DNA of 64,000 nucleotides from Xestospongia muta (GCA_963693285.1 OY848929.1:2172501-2236500); one strand, 5' to 3'. Counted from the first letter of the stretch, positions 13,024 through 28,139 are shown. The notes: generated by a model not told the origin, from the sequence alone. Numbers and translations: made by a program.

Positions 13024-13228
13024 TTGTCATTACATAACAATGTGCAATGTGTACATAAACAATTCTATTTATTTCTTATTTCTCTCACTGCATTCTTTTA
13101 TGAAAAATTGAGTTTAAATAAGTGCTTTACCAGAATGAACAAGAGGGGGTGGTCTCTATACTCCATTGATTAGCGTATATAATATAACAATTACCAGGAA
13201 ACTGAGCTAGGAACGGTTGAAAGACAAC

Positions 13229-14110
13229 ATGGCAGACTGTCCTCAGATGCCTTTATTACCAACAACTTCACAAGCAACGCTGCGAGGCTGTGCATCTCTC
13301 TCTGTTAACTCAAAGAACGTCTTCATTTGCTCGTATCCAAAGAGTGGTACCACATGGATGCAGAATATCGTCTACACGCTTGCTACAAATGGCAGAGAAC
13401 TGGACCATATATCCAAATATGCTCCATTCTTTGAGTCCGATCGTTCCTGGAGCCACACAGACGATGGTAGTGAGATTGCAGAGATTCACAGGATCTGTCA
13501 TCGTGAGATAGGCTGGAGAATATTCAACACTCACCTGTACTGGACTATGATGCCACGTAATGGAGACGCACGCTACATTTATGTAGTTAGAAATGGTAAA
13601 GATGTATGCAATTCATACTATCATCACTTCACTCATATGACACTTGAAGATGGAGGGACTGATCTATCATTTGATGGCTACTTTCAAGAGTGGATAAAAG
13701 GCAACCTTACATATGGTAAGTGGACAGACCACCTCAAATCATGGATGGAAGCATTTGATGACCCAAGGGTCTTAGTTGTCTCATATGAGAGCTTAAAATC
13801 AGATTTACGCAGTGCTTTACTTGTCATTAATGCTCACTGTAATTTTAGTCTCTCAGAAGCTGACATTGATATTCTCATACCTCGATTTTCTTTTAAATAT
13901 ATGAAAGAGAATGTGCACAAATTTAATCCAATATTTTTTAAATGGGTTGATAAAGGTGATGGATTTGAATTTGTTCGTAAAGGAGTGGTTGGCGATCATC
14001 GAACTATATTTACAGAGGAACATTCCAAGTTGTTTGATGAAATGGTCAAAGAATCATTTCCTCATGGAATACCAAATGCTTTGAGCACTTATCCATATTT
14101 GTTTAATTGA
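13229..14110 (+). CDS. Cytosolic sulfotransferase, single exon
   Basis: An uninterrupted frame of 293 residues; the start is the first ATG, at 13229. It is a PAPS-dependent sulfotransferase (SULT family, Sulfotransfer_1). The 5'-phosphosulfate loop is YPKSGTTWMQNI near residue 35. The 3'-phosphate region is RNGKDVCNSYYHHF near residue 120. The C-terminal PAPS/dimer region is RKGVVGDHRTIFTEEHSKLFDEMV near residues 250-275. The length matches cytosolic SULTs (about 295), and there is no signal peptide or membrane anchor. The acceptor cannot be told from sequence. Having no introns while every full gene around it is split suggests an origin by retrocopy, or a lineage in which these genes are intronless. 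It follows PANK by about 200 bp on the same strand. Confidence 0.9.
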   Translation: MADCPQMPLLPTTSQATLRGCASLSVNSKNVFICSYPKSGTTWMQNIVYTLATNGRELDHISKYAPFFESDRSWSHTDDGSEIAEIHRICHREIGWRIFNTHLYWTMMPRNGDARYIYVVRNGKDVCNSYYHHFTHMTLEDGGTDLSFDGYFQEWIKGNLTYGKWTDHLKSWMEAFDDPRVLVVSYESLKSDLRSALLVINAHCNFSLSEADIDILIPRFSFKYMKENVHKFNPIFFKWVDKGDGFEFVRKGVVGDHRTIFTEEHSKLFDEMVKESFPHGIPNALSTYPYLFN

Positions 14111-14509
14111 AAATAACTTTTTTGTTCTAGTATTATAACACTTGTACAAATTAAAATCATTGATAAAGAAGCACAGACTATGTTCTTAAGTATAAGAGAT
14201 ACTGAACAATACTTTGGTAATTTTGTACCAACAGGACTGCAACTGATCTCACCATAAATATTAGAGTGGTAATATCTATGATCACTATGTTCTCAGTAAT
14301 TTCAATAATTACGTGCATCTGTGTGGACTATTGTATTGTTCAGTGTTATTAAATGGTTAAAATTTATTCTGTATCACTCATAATTTCACTGCAGATATAC
14401 AGCAGGAACAGAAGCAAAAAAAACTTAATAAATATTATAATAATAGGTATGTATGATAGATTTTACTTTAACAAAGAGGTGAGGTGCAGCACACAGTAGT
14501 TACAGCACA

Positions 14510-17402
14510 TCAGAGTCCATGTTTAGCTATATATTTCCTAAAAGAACAGAGGTTATTTACTCAGTGCTATATAAAGTTTACACAACTGACATAACTCATT
14601 CCCTATAATTTCAAGTATAATAAGAAACTACAAACTCAATGCAACAGATACTAATAACCCTGCAACAAAGTCACTTTACCACAAACACTTTGGGTTTGTT
14701 CTTGTATATGTCCTTAATAAATGACTGACCTCCTAGCTTGCTCCAGTAACATTTTCTTCCTCTCTTCAAATGTTCTATGACACTCCTTGATTGAAAATTT
14801 CCCTACATTTTGTTTTTTAGGTTTTGACTTTGGAAGTATTACAGGAAGAGATTGAGTTACTCTAGGAGTAACATCATTCTCTGTATTAGGAACAGGATCA
14901 AACTTTATTCTTCCTTCAAGTAAACTTGTTACAGTCACATCAACATTACGAGTTTTCACTAAAGGGAGATATCAGTTCATCTCTTATTTACACCAAGTGC
15001 AATCCACTTACTAAGGTCTTGTCTAGCTACGTGAGCAGGAACATGAGGTAAGACACCAATAACTTGATAGACCATTCTCTCTACCTCAGGAGGTGGTTGT
15101 ACACCAGAGAACTCAGACTCAGATATGATAGGACCCATTGTAGTACCATTAGGAATTAATCTTGATAATGGGGATTTACTCTTTGATTCTGACAGATGAG
15201 AACAAAATCATAAAAGTGTGTATCAATCCTGAATTCAATCCATTACAGTAAAACATGTCCAAAATAATACCAAATTAGATTATTAAAGAGGCATCAGCTA
15301 GCCTGTCTATAATACACATTTTGATCATTATAGAACAATTTAAAGGACAGACAAGATTGAGAAAGATGGTGAAAAGACAAACAAGGATCCAGTATAATTG
15401 CAATATTGAGTTCTGTTTTTACTAGTACATACTATCAGCTATCACAGACCTTCCTTCCACATGCTAATATCAGTGGGTGTGGCTTGAATGTTAGTGAACT
15501 GCATCATTTTAGCGATATATTCCTGAGTCTTTTTAGCAAATGCCTCAGCTGGTTTGCCATCATCAGCTTCAACTGCTGGTAGCATTCTAATAGATATTGA
15601 AATACAATTGTGTTAACACTTAATAGTTAACATTGGTTACCAACCTTATTGTTACAATTGTAAATGGCATAAACATAGTCCATAATGAGTCACTCCATGC
15701 TGTGCTATCCAATATAGTCTGAAATATGAGGATGATTAGTGTGAGTGGTAATATTCAATATAACTTACAAATGGAACATCGAATGGCCTCCACCAGGACA
15801 AACCAACCTGAAAAGAAAAGGTGGATTAAACTAGTATTGGAATGGACTTTAGAAACAATTCATGTTGAAACTGTTTCTAACTCAAACAACAGTAAAGTTT
15901 TGAAATAACATAATAGATGTACATTTAAATACAGTCGTAATAAGAAATTGTTTTAACAACACTTACTGGTTGTACAATGTTCTCAACAGTGAAAGGCCAA
16001 ACACTACAAGTGCATTGAATTAATCATAACACTACACACAGGATCAAATAATTATACCTGAACTTCAAAAGACCTTTTCCGTTAGTGGGTGTGGCCTCAG
16101 GTTGTGCAACATACGGAATAGCAGCTGAGTCAGGAATTGATACATTGTCTAAGACAACAACATAAGAAGTCAATTCTTACTAATTTAACATACCATCAAA
16201 TTCAGGTAACTGTTTAAGCTGATCTTCTAATTCATATACATCCTCAGTATCAAAGTCATGATGGTAAAAGAGCGAAGACAAAATTGGTATATTTCCAATA
16301 AGACTAGTCTAAAGAGAAAAAGATCAAAAGATACTGGAACAACATCCATTACAGTACATTAAGTACAAATTATATGATGTCATCGTTAAATAAATATGAC
16401 TAATGTCTACTTAAAACTACTAATAACAAAGATAACACCTGTGTCGATTTCCAATTGAAATATGTTTGCACAGAGATATTTCCTAGTTCACAGTATAATC
16501 AAGTTACTCTTAATATACAGCTGGACATATTTTATTAATGATTATGAATTATTCAATACTTACAGTAGTACAGTCCATTGCTAAGTGAAGTGGTATGTGA
16601 TCAATATGTGATATTCGATTGCTAACTAACATCTAAAAGTAGAAGAATGCAATAATAAAGTTTAAATTGTTAAAATAACTCACTCTAGCACTAAGTGTTC
16701 TCTTGTGAAAGTCTTTAGTAATTACTACTAGTCCCATTACACCAAAACATACTCTTAAAAGATATCTATAGGAAACCATATACATCATTCAATTTACTAC
16801 AGGGATCATCAATCGTAATGGCAGCAAAAGGAATCATCTTTATAATAAGAATTATTTAAAGGAAACCCTCTAAACAATACAACATGAACCTAAGCCCTTT
16901 GGACTGACTGTCACGTGTTCTAAGCCCTCCTTTGTTATTATAGTGTTATCAACATTTACTAAAATGTATATAATCTTGTAGTTTCTGGGTGTAACTAGTA
17001 TCAGGATTATATCATCTCATTAATCATTTTTAACTTTCCCATGTCCTAAACTTTTATGTTACTATTTTTAGTAACATGTGGTTACATTAAAATGGACCCT
17101 ATAATCTTAGCAAACTACTATTAATAGCGTCTACTACACTTACCTCTGTATGACACCTCTTGGTATAATAAATAGAATTAGGAGTGCCTGTAGCATCATA
17201 CATATTCTCACAAGAAACAGGAGAAGACCAATTGGTAAGTAAAGAATTAGGAGAAGATTCCATGGAGTGACAATTAATCTAGTAGTAATAGAGCGAGAAA
17301 CGACAGGCTATGCAGGTTGCAGTCAATATTCGCTTACCTGTGCTTACTGAAACATGTATCGAGATCTTGAAATAAGCGAGGACGAACTGAAGCGGTAGCC
17401 AT
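14510..17402 (-). CDS. AUP1: Ancient ubiquitous protein 1
   Basis: Multi-exon gene from the ATG at 17402. The order matches AUP1: an N-terminal hydrophobic hairpin (TPWNLLLILYLPIGLLLFLL) for ER and lipid-droplet membrane insertion, an acyltransferase-like domain, a CUE ubiquitin-binding domain (VERMVYQVIGVLPHVPAHVA ... VDVTVTSLLEGRIKF), and a C-terminal basic helix like the G2BR that binds the E2 UBE2G2 (FEERKKMLLEQARR). AUP1 works in ER-associated degradation and lipid-droplet clustering. The last exon is my choice: acceptor before GAAATATATAGC gives RRKYIAKHGL and a stop at 14510. In motif I of the acyltransferase domain the expected H-x4-D reads R-I-S-H-I-D, so the first His is replaced by Arg. 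It is divergent from the V-ATPase gene. Confidence 0.85.
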
Positions 17403-17520
17403 CTTGGAGGGTGTGGTTTGAATGTTTAATATTAATAATTATTATTGACCGCGCCTATCATAAGGCGCAGCTTACCCCTCCTATCATGTGATTTGCATCA
17501 GCAAAAGACAAGTTCTCGAG
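17403..17520. promoter_or_regulatory. Shared divergent promoter region, AUP1 / ATP6V0E
   Basis: 118 bp between start codons. It contains the GC-rich stretch around 17449-17470, which stands out in AT-rich surroundings. Confidence 0.45.
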
Positions 17521-18430
17521 ATGAGCACTCAGTTAATAAATGGTAGACTCGTTACCAGTCCTAATCTATCGAAACTTGCTGTTTTGCCGATTATAACTGT
17601 GTTTTGGTTAGTAGTAGCGATAGCTGGAATCGTAGTACCCTGTTTCTTTTGGAAATACAAGCATAGATTGTAAGTCTCCTCTTCCTACAATATTCAACTA
17701 TGCCATTATAATACAAAGTATATCGTCTATGAGGCTATAAAGATAGACTGTAGTGTTACTATAGACATGGACTCTAATGGTATAAAGTTATAGGAGGTTG
17801 TCTGATATATGATAGTAGACTTGTATTTAGAACAAACTTGCCTTCATTCATATAATTTTAAAATATAAGAAAAAACAAACTGTATTAACAAGAGACAGTA
17901 AACAGCTCTCTTGTTATTATAATCTGGATGTTATGCACAGACTAAGAGGTACCATCACAAGGTCTTCATTGAAGAATGTTAATACATAATATTCTTTATT
18001 CCTTCTCATATCACAGGACTATTCAGGTAGCCATTGTTACAACAGCATTATGTTGCTACACCTTGTATCCTCTTATTCAGAGTACATTAACAAAACTAGT
18101 GTAATGATAGTTTGTTCTAACCAAGGAATGATTATCAAGAACAAATCACTATTAATATTATTGGGTTTGTTTATGTTAATACTTATACATTTGGTGTTAG
18201 TATCTTAACTAGTTAATTTAGTTGGCTTTTGGCATTTTTGGCTCAACTTAATCCACTTGTGGGACCACAATTGGACTATGCTGCTGCTGCTCATATAAGA
18301 AGGGTGTGGCCTGCATCAAAAGTGTTTAACAGTTCAGATGAGCACCTTCTAGAATGTAAGTTATTTAGCAAGTATTTGGAAGGCAACATTTGAGTCATTT
18401 TCCTTTTTTTCAGGTTTTCCCGTGTATTAA
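17521..18430 (+). CDS. ATP6V0E: V-type H+-ATPase subunit e
   Basis: Four exons: 17521-17669, 18017-18064, 18222-18355 and 18414-18430, giving 115 residues in agreeing phases. It is the small two-helix Vo subunit. Helix 1 is LPIITVFWLVVAIAGIVVP. Helix 2 runs across the exon 2/3 junction into the signature FWLLAFLAQLNPLVGPQL. It has a longer N-terminal leader and a longer C-terminal tail than the roughly 81-residue human protein. The last exon codes only five residues (FPVY after a split Cys codon). It sits in the membrane sector that moves protons in endosomes, lysosomes and vacuoles. Confidence 0.87.
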
Positions 18431-18747
18431 TAAAACTGAATGGACTTTTCACACATTAAAAGTTTTGAGTCTTCATAGATTACACAATAATTGTTAATAT
18501 TACTTTTCACTGTCTTGTATTGTTTATTTGATCAAAAGTTAACTAGTTCTACATTGCCTTATTAGAGCAGTCATTGCATTACAGCTTTGACTTGGTGATA
18601 ATAGGGTTATAATTTTAGGGGCTACTATTTCAAGTGTACACTCCTTTATGAGATAAGTAGTGTCATTTTTATAATTTGATGTATTGTTTAGTAAATAACC
18701 AAAATAATTTCAAGAATTGATCAGTTTAGGTTATTAAGGACAGCAGC

Positions 18748-20790
<2,043 letters not shown>

Positions 20791-21061
20791 TTTAAAATAT
20801 CCCACTTCAAAACGTGCCCAGTGCCCTATAACAGGAAAGGCCTCCCCGCCTCCTAAAAATTTCATTGATGCGCATGCGTATAAATACACGTGGGCTACCA
20901 AAAATGGCAGAGTAGAAGTTAGTTATTTATTACTATAGTATGTGCTCCTCTGTAATAATAGAAGCAACTTTACTTATATACCACACTCTAGTGATTATTA
21001 CTATCCTGTAGTACTGTTATCTACTAATCCAAAGACAAGGATTGAGATATAATTTAAGGTC
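20791..21061. promoter_or_regulatory. Shared divergent promoter region, SR factor / LRR protein
   Basis: 271 bp between start codons, with a GC-richer core around 20810-20890 including gatgcgcatgcgta, which matches an NRF1-like palindrome (GCGCATGCGT). Confidence 0.5.
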
Positions 21062-22425
21062 ATGGCTCAGTTGCCAGGAGTTGGCCGAGTGATGGTACCA
21101 GTCCCAGCTGGTGTTCCCCCTCCACCTGCCCCTCATAATGTACCACATCCTGTACAACCTCAACTTATACCTGATACATTGGATGAGAGAGGACTTGTTG
21201 ATCCTAACTGGTTTAAAGTGGTCATAACCAAATGTCCATCAGGTCTGACTCACAAATATATACATCCTTCCATATGATATTGTTGCTCCTTAAGTAAATT
21301 ATTGAAGCCTCATTGATTAAAAGTACATATAATATTACAAACAAAAATACTCAAGTGTGAAGACCATTTGTTTAAATGGTAAATGACCCCCAGGATAACT
21401 ACTATAAGGAACTAATAGTACATCTCATGTGTAGTACTGTTTAAAGTTGGTTTGAGGATCTGATAGTACAAAACAATTGAGAGATATAAGTCATGCATGT
21501 GTCACAACATAATCTTGTTTTATATCTTCACAGGTCATCACATAGGTACTGCATCTTTATCTTTGGATCGTTGGCATGGACAATGGCATACCTTACCAGA
21601 TGTCTTCATCATATCTGCTATGATAGCTACTTCTTCAGTAAATAAGTTCTTTTTATGTCTTCAGACTCTTCTTTTACTACTTAGGTACCTATCAAAGACC
21701 TCATATTACGAAACCATCGCCTTTCCTCTTTACCTTCCAATATGACCACAGAAAATGAACTAGCCAAGTCACTGGTCATTCTTGATATTTCAACAAATTG
21801 TTTCAATCTGTTCCCTCTTGTTGTATGTGGATTAGTTCATTTGCAAGAATTATATGCTTCAAGTAATACAATACATGAATTGCCCAGTGAATTTGCTGCT
21901 TTGGTCAACATGGAAATTCTACACTTAAGCAGTAATTGCTTTGTTGATATCCCATTGCCAGTATGTAAGTTAAAGAAGTTGAGAGAGTTGAAAATGGAAA
22001 GCAATAACATTGTCAGTGTTCCAGATGAAATCAATCAACTCGCAAGTTTGGAGGAATTATGTTTAAAATCAAACAAGATTGCCAATTTACCAGACACCAT
22101 ATGTGAACTAAACCGACTACAAATGTTACATATTGCTGACAACTGTTTGAACACTCTCCCAGAAACTATAGGGAACATGATTAATTTGAAACAGCTCCAT
22201 ATAGCACAAAACAGACTACAACACCTACCAACATCTCTTGGACAATTACCCAACCTTCAAGGTTTGACTTTAGCTAATAACCCATTAGTGCAACCACCAC
22301 AGCAAGTATGTAGACAAGGACTAAATGCTATTAAGATATATCTAAACAACCAACAAGATCTTCATAAAGAGGTTGAATATACTCAATGTACAGAAGATAT
22401 ATCTCTTTATGAAGCTGCAGTATAG
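21062..22425 (+). CDS. Leucine-rich repeat protein
   Basis: Three exons (21062-21242, 21534-21637, 21685-22425) give 341 residues. After a Pro/Val-rich N-terminus and a segment KVVITKCPSGGHHIGTASLS of unknown type, there are about seven 23-residue LRRs of the plant/Ras-group (SHOC2-like) type, with consensus LxxLxLSxNxxxxLPxxIxxLxxL. Examples are LEELCLKSNKIANLPDTI and LKQLHIAQNRLQHLPTSL. There is no signal peptide or membrane segment, so it is intracellular, probably a scaffold. The C-terminal cap is short and acidic. I cannot assign an orthologue; LRRC58-like or LRRC57-like animal proteins are candidates. Confidence 0.82.
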
Positions 22426-22491
22426 TTAATAAGCTTTGTCTAACTTATTTATAAACATTAGCTGGTCAATATAAACATGTGTACATTTGTA

Positions 22492-24690
22492 TTATGTTAT
22501 TGAGTCAATACTACCTGTCTGATCTGATTCCTTCTGATCTAAAATGTCAAAAGATACATGTATACACAAAATTTATATAGTTTAATTCTTCCATGTCAAA
22601 CTTGTACTTACCTAATACCTTTTTTGAGGCATTCTTCTTGAATTTAGTAAGAGTCTTGTCTAATCTTTTACAAAAAGTGTCAATCTCTTCACTGTTCATG
22701 CCAATAGCAGCAGCAGCAGTTAAATAAGCACAAGGATAATCATTATAATGTGAGCCCCAGTTAGTAAATGTATGATTTCCAATGGTTTTATTAGTCCCAG
22801 GAGCCACCACTCTATATATTAGAACACAATGAGTTATGTACTATTTTTAAATGGCTGTACCTTGTTCCTGACACATTTCGTAGAAACAACATTGATCCAA
22901 ACTCAGTCCAATCTACTTTATCAGTTGGTAAACTTGTAAGACTCATAGCTATAACAACAACATTACAATTATTATTATTTGGCTTTACTGCATATACCAA
23001 TTGATATAGGATTATTCTTAGTAATCAGGACACGTTCTCCATGACTCTCGGCTACTTTAGCCAGTTCTCTTGAGAGGTATTGATAATTTTCCTGTTGATA
23101 GGAACACAATGTCATTGCATTCTCTACTTTATGTAATCAACCTTCCTTTCTACACACAATTTCTTATAACCATGTGAGCCTAATGACAGTAATGTAATAA
23201 AAACATCAATTGTAGGAGTTGATGATGCTCGACCTACATTCATTGGTGAACAAAATGACTCATTGCAAACAATAATATTACCTGGATAAGTCTGTGCTAC
23301 CTCTTTAACAAAATCAGCACTAGAACTCGCTACAATGGCACCTCCAACTGGTACTAAAAAATTTTTGTCTGTACTCTGAACAAATGCATCAACACGTCCA
23401 ACACGAGTTGCTTCTTGAATCAGGTGCATGCACTTAGATGCCTGGACACCATATGCATTGTTAACAATATGTGCAATGTTTCGTTCAGAACAAAGAACTG
23501 ATATTTCTGATAGTCTACAGATTCACAACAATCTTCATATTTGCACTCTTTATCACTAACTTACTTGTCTGCAGCTCTTGGTGCAAAACAACTTGTGGTG
23601 GTCATTACACAGAGGATATTGTCTCCTCCTTTCTCTGTGATAGCTCTCTCAATACCCTTAACATCAGTTCTCAATTCATCTCCTTCTAAAACATTCTCTA
23701 TAATCACAGGTTCAAAGCCTTCATAAAGACATTGATATAATTATAAAAGGTATAAACCTCACTAGACTACCTGCTGAGAGTATAGATTTAAAACAAGACT
23801 TCTGATCAATACGTGTCCAAACTATATATCGAGCAGAAGGCTTTTGTTGTCGTAGTGTTAGAAAAACCATCATAAGTGCCATGCCAGTAGCAACTGGTAT
23901 CAAGACACAAGATTGAGTAGATGGAACTCCTATAGATCGAAGCAGTGCAAAGTCTAAAGTTATATATGGTTGCTAAGTAATACCTGCTTGTTGGATCAAG
24001 TCCAGCAGTAATGAATTAGTAAGTTGATTTAACAATGAAGAACCAGCTGCTTTAGGTTGTACAGCAGCTACATCACCAGATCGCCCAATGCCATGACCCA
24101 AACTAAAGAAATGAACTAACAATAGTATACTAATCATGAGATATATTTACCTGAAATGTCTGTCTCTTACTAGAGATGATATGATTCGTGCCTCTCTCTC
24201 ACCAACACCAACATTTTCTGAGGAATTTAATAAAAATAAACATTATTTGTATAGTATATAGTACATGTACATAGGTAATGATGATACCCTCATTAATTAT
24301 GAATACATAGTTATTGGAAGCCAAGGTCACTTAATTTAAAATACCTGAAAAATTGTTGCTATCCATAAGTGAGAGTTCATTTAGTAAAAGACGTATCCTT
24401 GCATTACTCCATCCTTCAAGTGGTAACTTTCGCTAGTGTGTATATATATACATACATATATATATATATATATAATATAAAATTATATATATATATATAT
24501 ACTTGTATTATTATGTTATATAATTGAGTGGAAGATAGCTTATAGAACTATTCTATAAAGTTAAAAATAAGCCTACATGATATATGAGAGCTTGTATTTG
24601 TTTCTCGTGTGTTTTTTTGGCATCTTTTCCTTGATTGATGTAAGTAGGAGGAACTAAACAAGACGCTGCTGCATATCCCTCTTCATTCAT
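22492..24690 (-). CDS. SEPSECS: O-phosphoseryl-tRNA(Sec) selenium transferase
   Basis: Multi-exon gene from the ATG at 24690 ([10 protein letters not shown]) to a TAA at 22492-22494. It is a PLP enzyme that converts O-phosphoseryl-tRNA(Sec) to selenocysteinyl-tRNA(Sec). The family motifs are clear: [86 protein letters not shown], and the PLP lysine in [31 protein letters not shown] marks the C-terminal domain. The C-terminus is shorter and more polar than in mammals (ends SIDSIT). Its presence shows that the organism makes selenoproteins. Confidence 0.95.
24435..24502. repeat. (TA)n tract in a SEPSECS intron
   Basis: Interrupted TA repeats in the intron before the exon that encodes the [19 protein letters not shown] segment. 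Confidence 0.85.
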
Positions 24691-24947
24691 AGTTTCAATT
24701 AGTTTGTATACTTCCGTTCACTTCCGTAATCTCGTGTAAACTGCTGTGCTGTCTCTTACACTCTGCTCCCGTATCTAGGGTGGGTACTTTTCGTTTCGCT
24801 TCTTGAAGATTAAGTAATTCCACAACTATTTGTGACCACAAAGAAGATAGTTCTATTCGCGAACCCGGAAGCTTCAGCTTAACTTGACTATTCTACTATT
24901 AGACTATCACGTGAAGATTTATCCTTCAATCTGCTCCTCCATCAGTT
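24691..24947. promoter_or_regulatory. Shared divergent promoter region, SEPSECS / unrecognised gene
   Basis: 257 bp between start codons, including a GC-richer stretch at about 24760-24790 and 24855-24880. Confidence 0.4.
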
Positions 24948-26148
24948 ATGTATAAACATGATGGATTGTACCTTCTAGTAACAGTTGAGAGTGTATTACC
25001 AGAATGTATAATAGTATCTTATACCGATCAAAATTCAGGCACTCAATTCCAAGGAGCATTGTTACAATCTCAGAGAACTTTTTTCCCCATTAATGGGACC
25101 AAAGGCAAGAAAAATTTGAAATCTCATAATGGCTGCAAGTATTCTTTACAAAGGTCAGTACTCTACAATAGCCAGAACTTATAAAGAAGCTTCATTATAA
25201 GACCATAGATAGAATCAGGCATGCATCTAGTCACTTTGACAAGAGTGAACACCAGCCATATGAGTCCTACATACCATTAAATATGCTGTCTACTATATAG
25301 TACAATATATAGACCGTGTTGTAAACAAAGTCTTCACTTAAAAGTTCATCCTATAGATTTGTACCAGAGAGTGCTTCTGTGTATTTGTCCCAATCAGGAT
25401 ACGCAAACCCAGCTGTTACAAGTCGTGATCATCAATATGTCAAATCAGGTGAGTCAAACACGTGGACCATCCTGTCATTATAAACTTTTCCCACTAGTTA
25501 ATGGAAGTAAAGACATACCAAAACAAATTAGGGATAATTGGGGCAAAGTTGAGAATGTTACATCTGTTTCATCAAAAGACAAGCATCACTTTGGTGTTCA
25601 GTCTCGTGTTATTAAGACTGTTACAACAATACCTGCTGACACTGATGCACATACTAGTAGTACTGTTTTATGTGATAGACCACCCATACCTCCTAGTTGG
25701 ATGTTCTCTCCTGAAGAATACTCCACTAACTCAAAGTACCGACATGCAAAGGTAAGTTATTCTTTAAAAGATGCATTTTATAACATAAATTGTGTAGGCA
25801 AGTGCCACTATGAAATTCAAAAGAATGGAACACTTTTCGAAAAAGCAGAAATCTATTTCTCCATATTCACTTAAAGCTTTTGAAAAAAGAAAAAAACAGA
25901 AATTAAAATGTGTCACTGTGAAGACATCTAAATTAAATGTCTTTAGCAGTAACTTTGGAACACCACTCTCAGACTTACCTAACTGCAACAAAGATGACAC
26001 TGATACATCTCTACAACATCAATATGTCAAACCTCCTCAGTTAAAGATAAAACCTTTGTCAATTGATATTACTAAAACACAAATTTCAAGATTACCCTCA
26101 GCTCTCTCAAGTCCTTATGCTAGCATAAGTGACAACTCACAAGTATAA
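24948..26148 (+). CDS. Unrecognised basic protein, possible PWWP2-like N-terminus
   Basis: Four exons (24948-25153, 25357-25448, 25498-25751, 25798-26148) give 300 residues in agreeing phases. I do not firmly recognise it. Residues about 8-45 (LLVTVESVLPECIIVSY ... FQGALL) resemble, from memory, the short conserved N-terminal segment of PWWP2A/B, and the later PPQLKIKPL resembles a basic motif of the same proteins. No PWWP domain is present. The middle has PPIPPSWMFSPEEYS. The region around residues 195-215 is strongly basic (KRMEHFSKKQKS, then KAFEKRKKQKLKCVTVK), suggesting a nuclear or nucleic-acid-binding protein. There is no signal peptide. Confidence 0.65.
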
Positions 26149-26517
26149 AATTTCAAAGTTACATAATATAATCTATAATATCCTCAAACATGTCAGTCAG
26201 CTATATTATTTTGTATATTATATTTTATTCAGTTTTAAGTATGGTAAACTGCATTCTATAAGCAGTTGTTTATTGTACTATTTGTTGGAATAAAAGTATA
26301 ATAGGTATGTAAAGTATTTGTAATTCAGTGAAACTCAATCCTAAAGGATATAATATTTATGTTTTATGCATTATACAATAATGACTTGATGCACCTTAAG
26401 TCATAAATTCATAATTATATTTTGTGGAACAATTAATTTGTAAAATTAAGTGCTTTTGAAAATATAAAGTCATTTTGTGCAATTAGTTGATGATATATTG
26501 GTTTTGGCACAACATTC
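26149..26517. other. Convergent intergenic spacer
   Basis: AT-rich 3'-UTR space between two convergent genes. An AATAAA-type signal occurs near 26289. Nothing else recognised. Confidence 0.5.
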
Positions 26518-28139
26518 TCACTTTTTAAAGTTAATTGAGTAACCTCCAGTATTAGGATCTTGATTTAGTTGGAAATTATTGGTTGATAATCCAAATGGTT
26601 TGAGTACAGCATTACCTAATTCCTTTAGTTTGCCTATTACAGCACAATCAATTAAACCACAATGTGTATAATAGTGAATTATTAAATTACCAATCATTTC
26701 TTCTTTTAGCTTTTCATGTTGTTCTTTGATTTGCTGAGGTAAGCGCTATAAAGATATAAAAGAGAGACTAGAAACAAAGCTTCACTTACTATTACTGCTT
26801 CTCTAGCTATTGATTGAGATGGGTCCATCTCCAGTGCTTTCTTATAATCTGTAATTAATTAAAAAGGATGACTACTAAAAATTGAGAAAATCATGATTTC
26901 TTTTATTGTGAAATGTTGTGTTTCAATAAAATGTGTCATGCTCTAAAACAAAGCTAGGTTTACCTTCTAAAGCTTCCTCGAGTTTATCCAAAGCTTCATA
27001 TGATTGTGCTCGTCTCATTATTGCTTTCAGATAATCTGACTTCAGTTCTAAAGCTACAAACAGTATCACTAGTAATTAATTAATGATGACCAATTACTCT
27101 CACCTTTGGTGCAATCATCCACAACATTTTGATGCTGTTCCTAAAGACAAGTACCTTCAAATCAACATCATTATCATTTATTAACATTATTACCAATTTC
27201 ATGTAGCAGGCTCCTCTATTAGCATGACAAATGGCTATTTCCTGCACACACTCTGATGGATATACTTTTAGTGCCTCACTATACAAATCAATTGCTTTCT
27301 CAAGGTCTGTTTTCATTAATTACATGAAATTAATGAGTAGAATTTACTTCTACACAACTTCACTTGCCTCCACTTTTAAATGCTTCATTTCCAGAATTCT
27401 TTAACTTGCCAGCCTGTTCTTTCATCTCCTATAAACAGAGTTATAGTATATTTGCATCTTGTGTTAATAATATACCATATAGATACCATAAAATACTAAG
27501 GAGTGGTAAAAGGCGGCACAACAACACCCAGACACAAAGTAACACAGACCACACATGTCCCAAATCAATACATGAAGTCAAATAAGCATTAAATTTATTG
27601 GAACTTAACCTACTATAGTTGCTAATAGTTATAAAGTGGTTACCATGTAATACCACATGAAATACATGTAAATGTACCTTTATTTGTTCTTCAGTCAGTT
27701 CTACTTTCTCTCCTTTTACTTCTACTCCCTCACTGACATACCGATTATCCAAGTTGCTTACAAACTCACCATCTTCAGTCTCAGGTTGTTTATTGGTATC
27801 GGTATGAGTCTCTTTGCATGCACTTGTAGTTGAATTTGTTCTAACTTCAAAGCTGTTCATTGATGAATCAGTCTTAGTATTTGTAAATAAAACATGTTCA
27901 TTTTTAGATGTATACGAAGTATCAGAAGCCTCTTGTGAAGTTGTACTATTAGTATCAACATTGGTGTCCTCTTCACTTGGCTCAGTATGTCTTGACTGAG
28001 CCTTATCTTTTTTGCTTGAGACGTCCTGTCCTTTTTCTTTTAGACTGAGACCATTTGTAACTGATGATAACCTGGGGTCTGTTTTGTTTGATTCCTCTTC
28101 CTCTGCAGACAGATATTCCTCTGAATCTGAAGATGCCAT
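26518..28139 (-). CDS. TTC1: Tetratricopeptide repeat protein 1
   Basis: Multi-exon gene. The start is taken at the ATG at 28139 (MASSDSEEY), and the stop TGA is at 26518-26520. Exon 1 (28139-27678) codes a 154-residue Ser/Thr/Glu-rich disordered region. TPR units follow: [83 protein letters not shown]. The C-terminal block [39 protein letters not shown] is highly specific for TTC1. TTC1 is a cytosolic adaptor that binds Hsp90/Hsp70 tails and G-protein alpha subunits. Confidence 0.9.

Noticed and set aside
25498..26148. Confident PWWP2 assignment for the gene at 24948
   Set aside because: Only short motif resemblance from memory, and the defining PWWP domain is missing.
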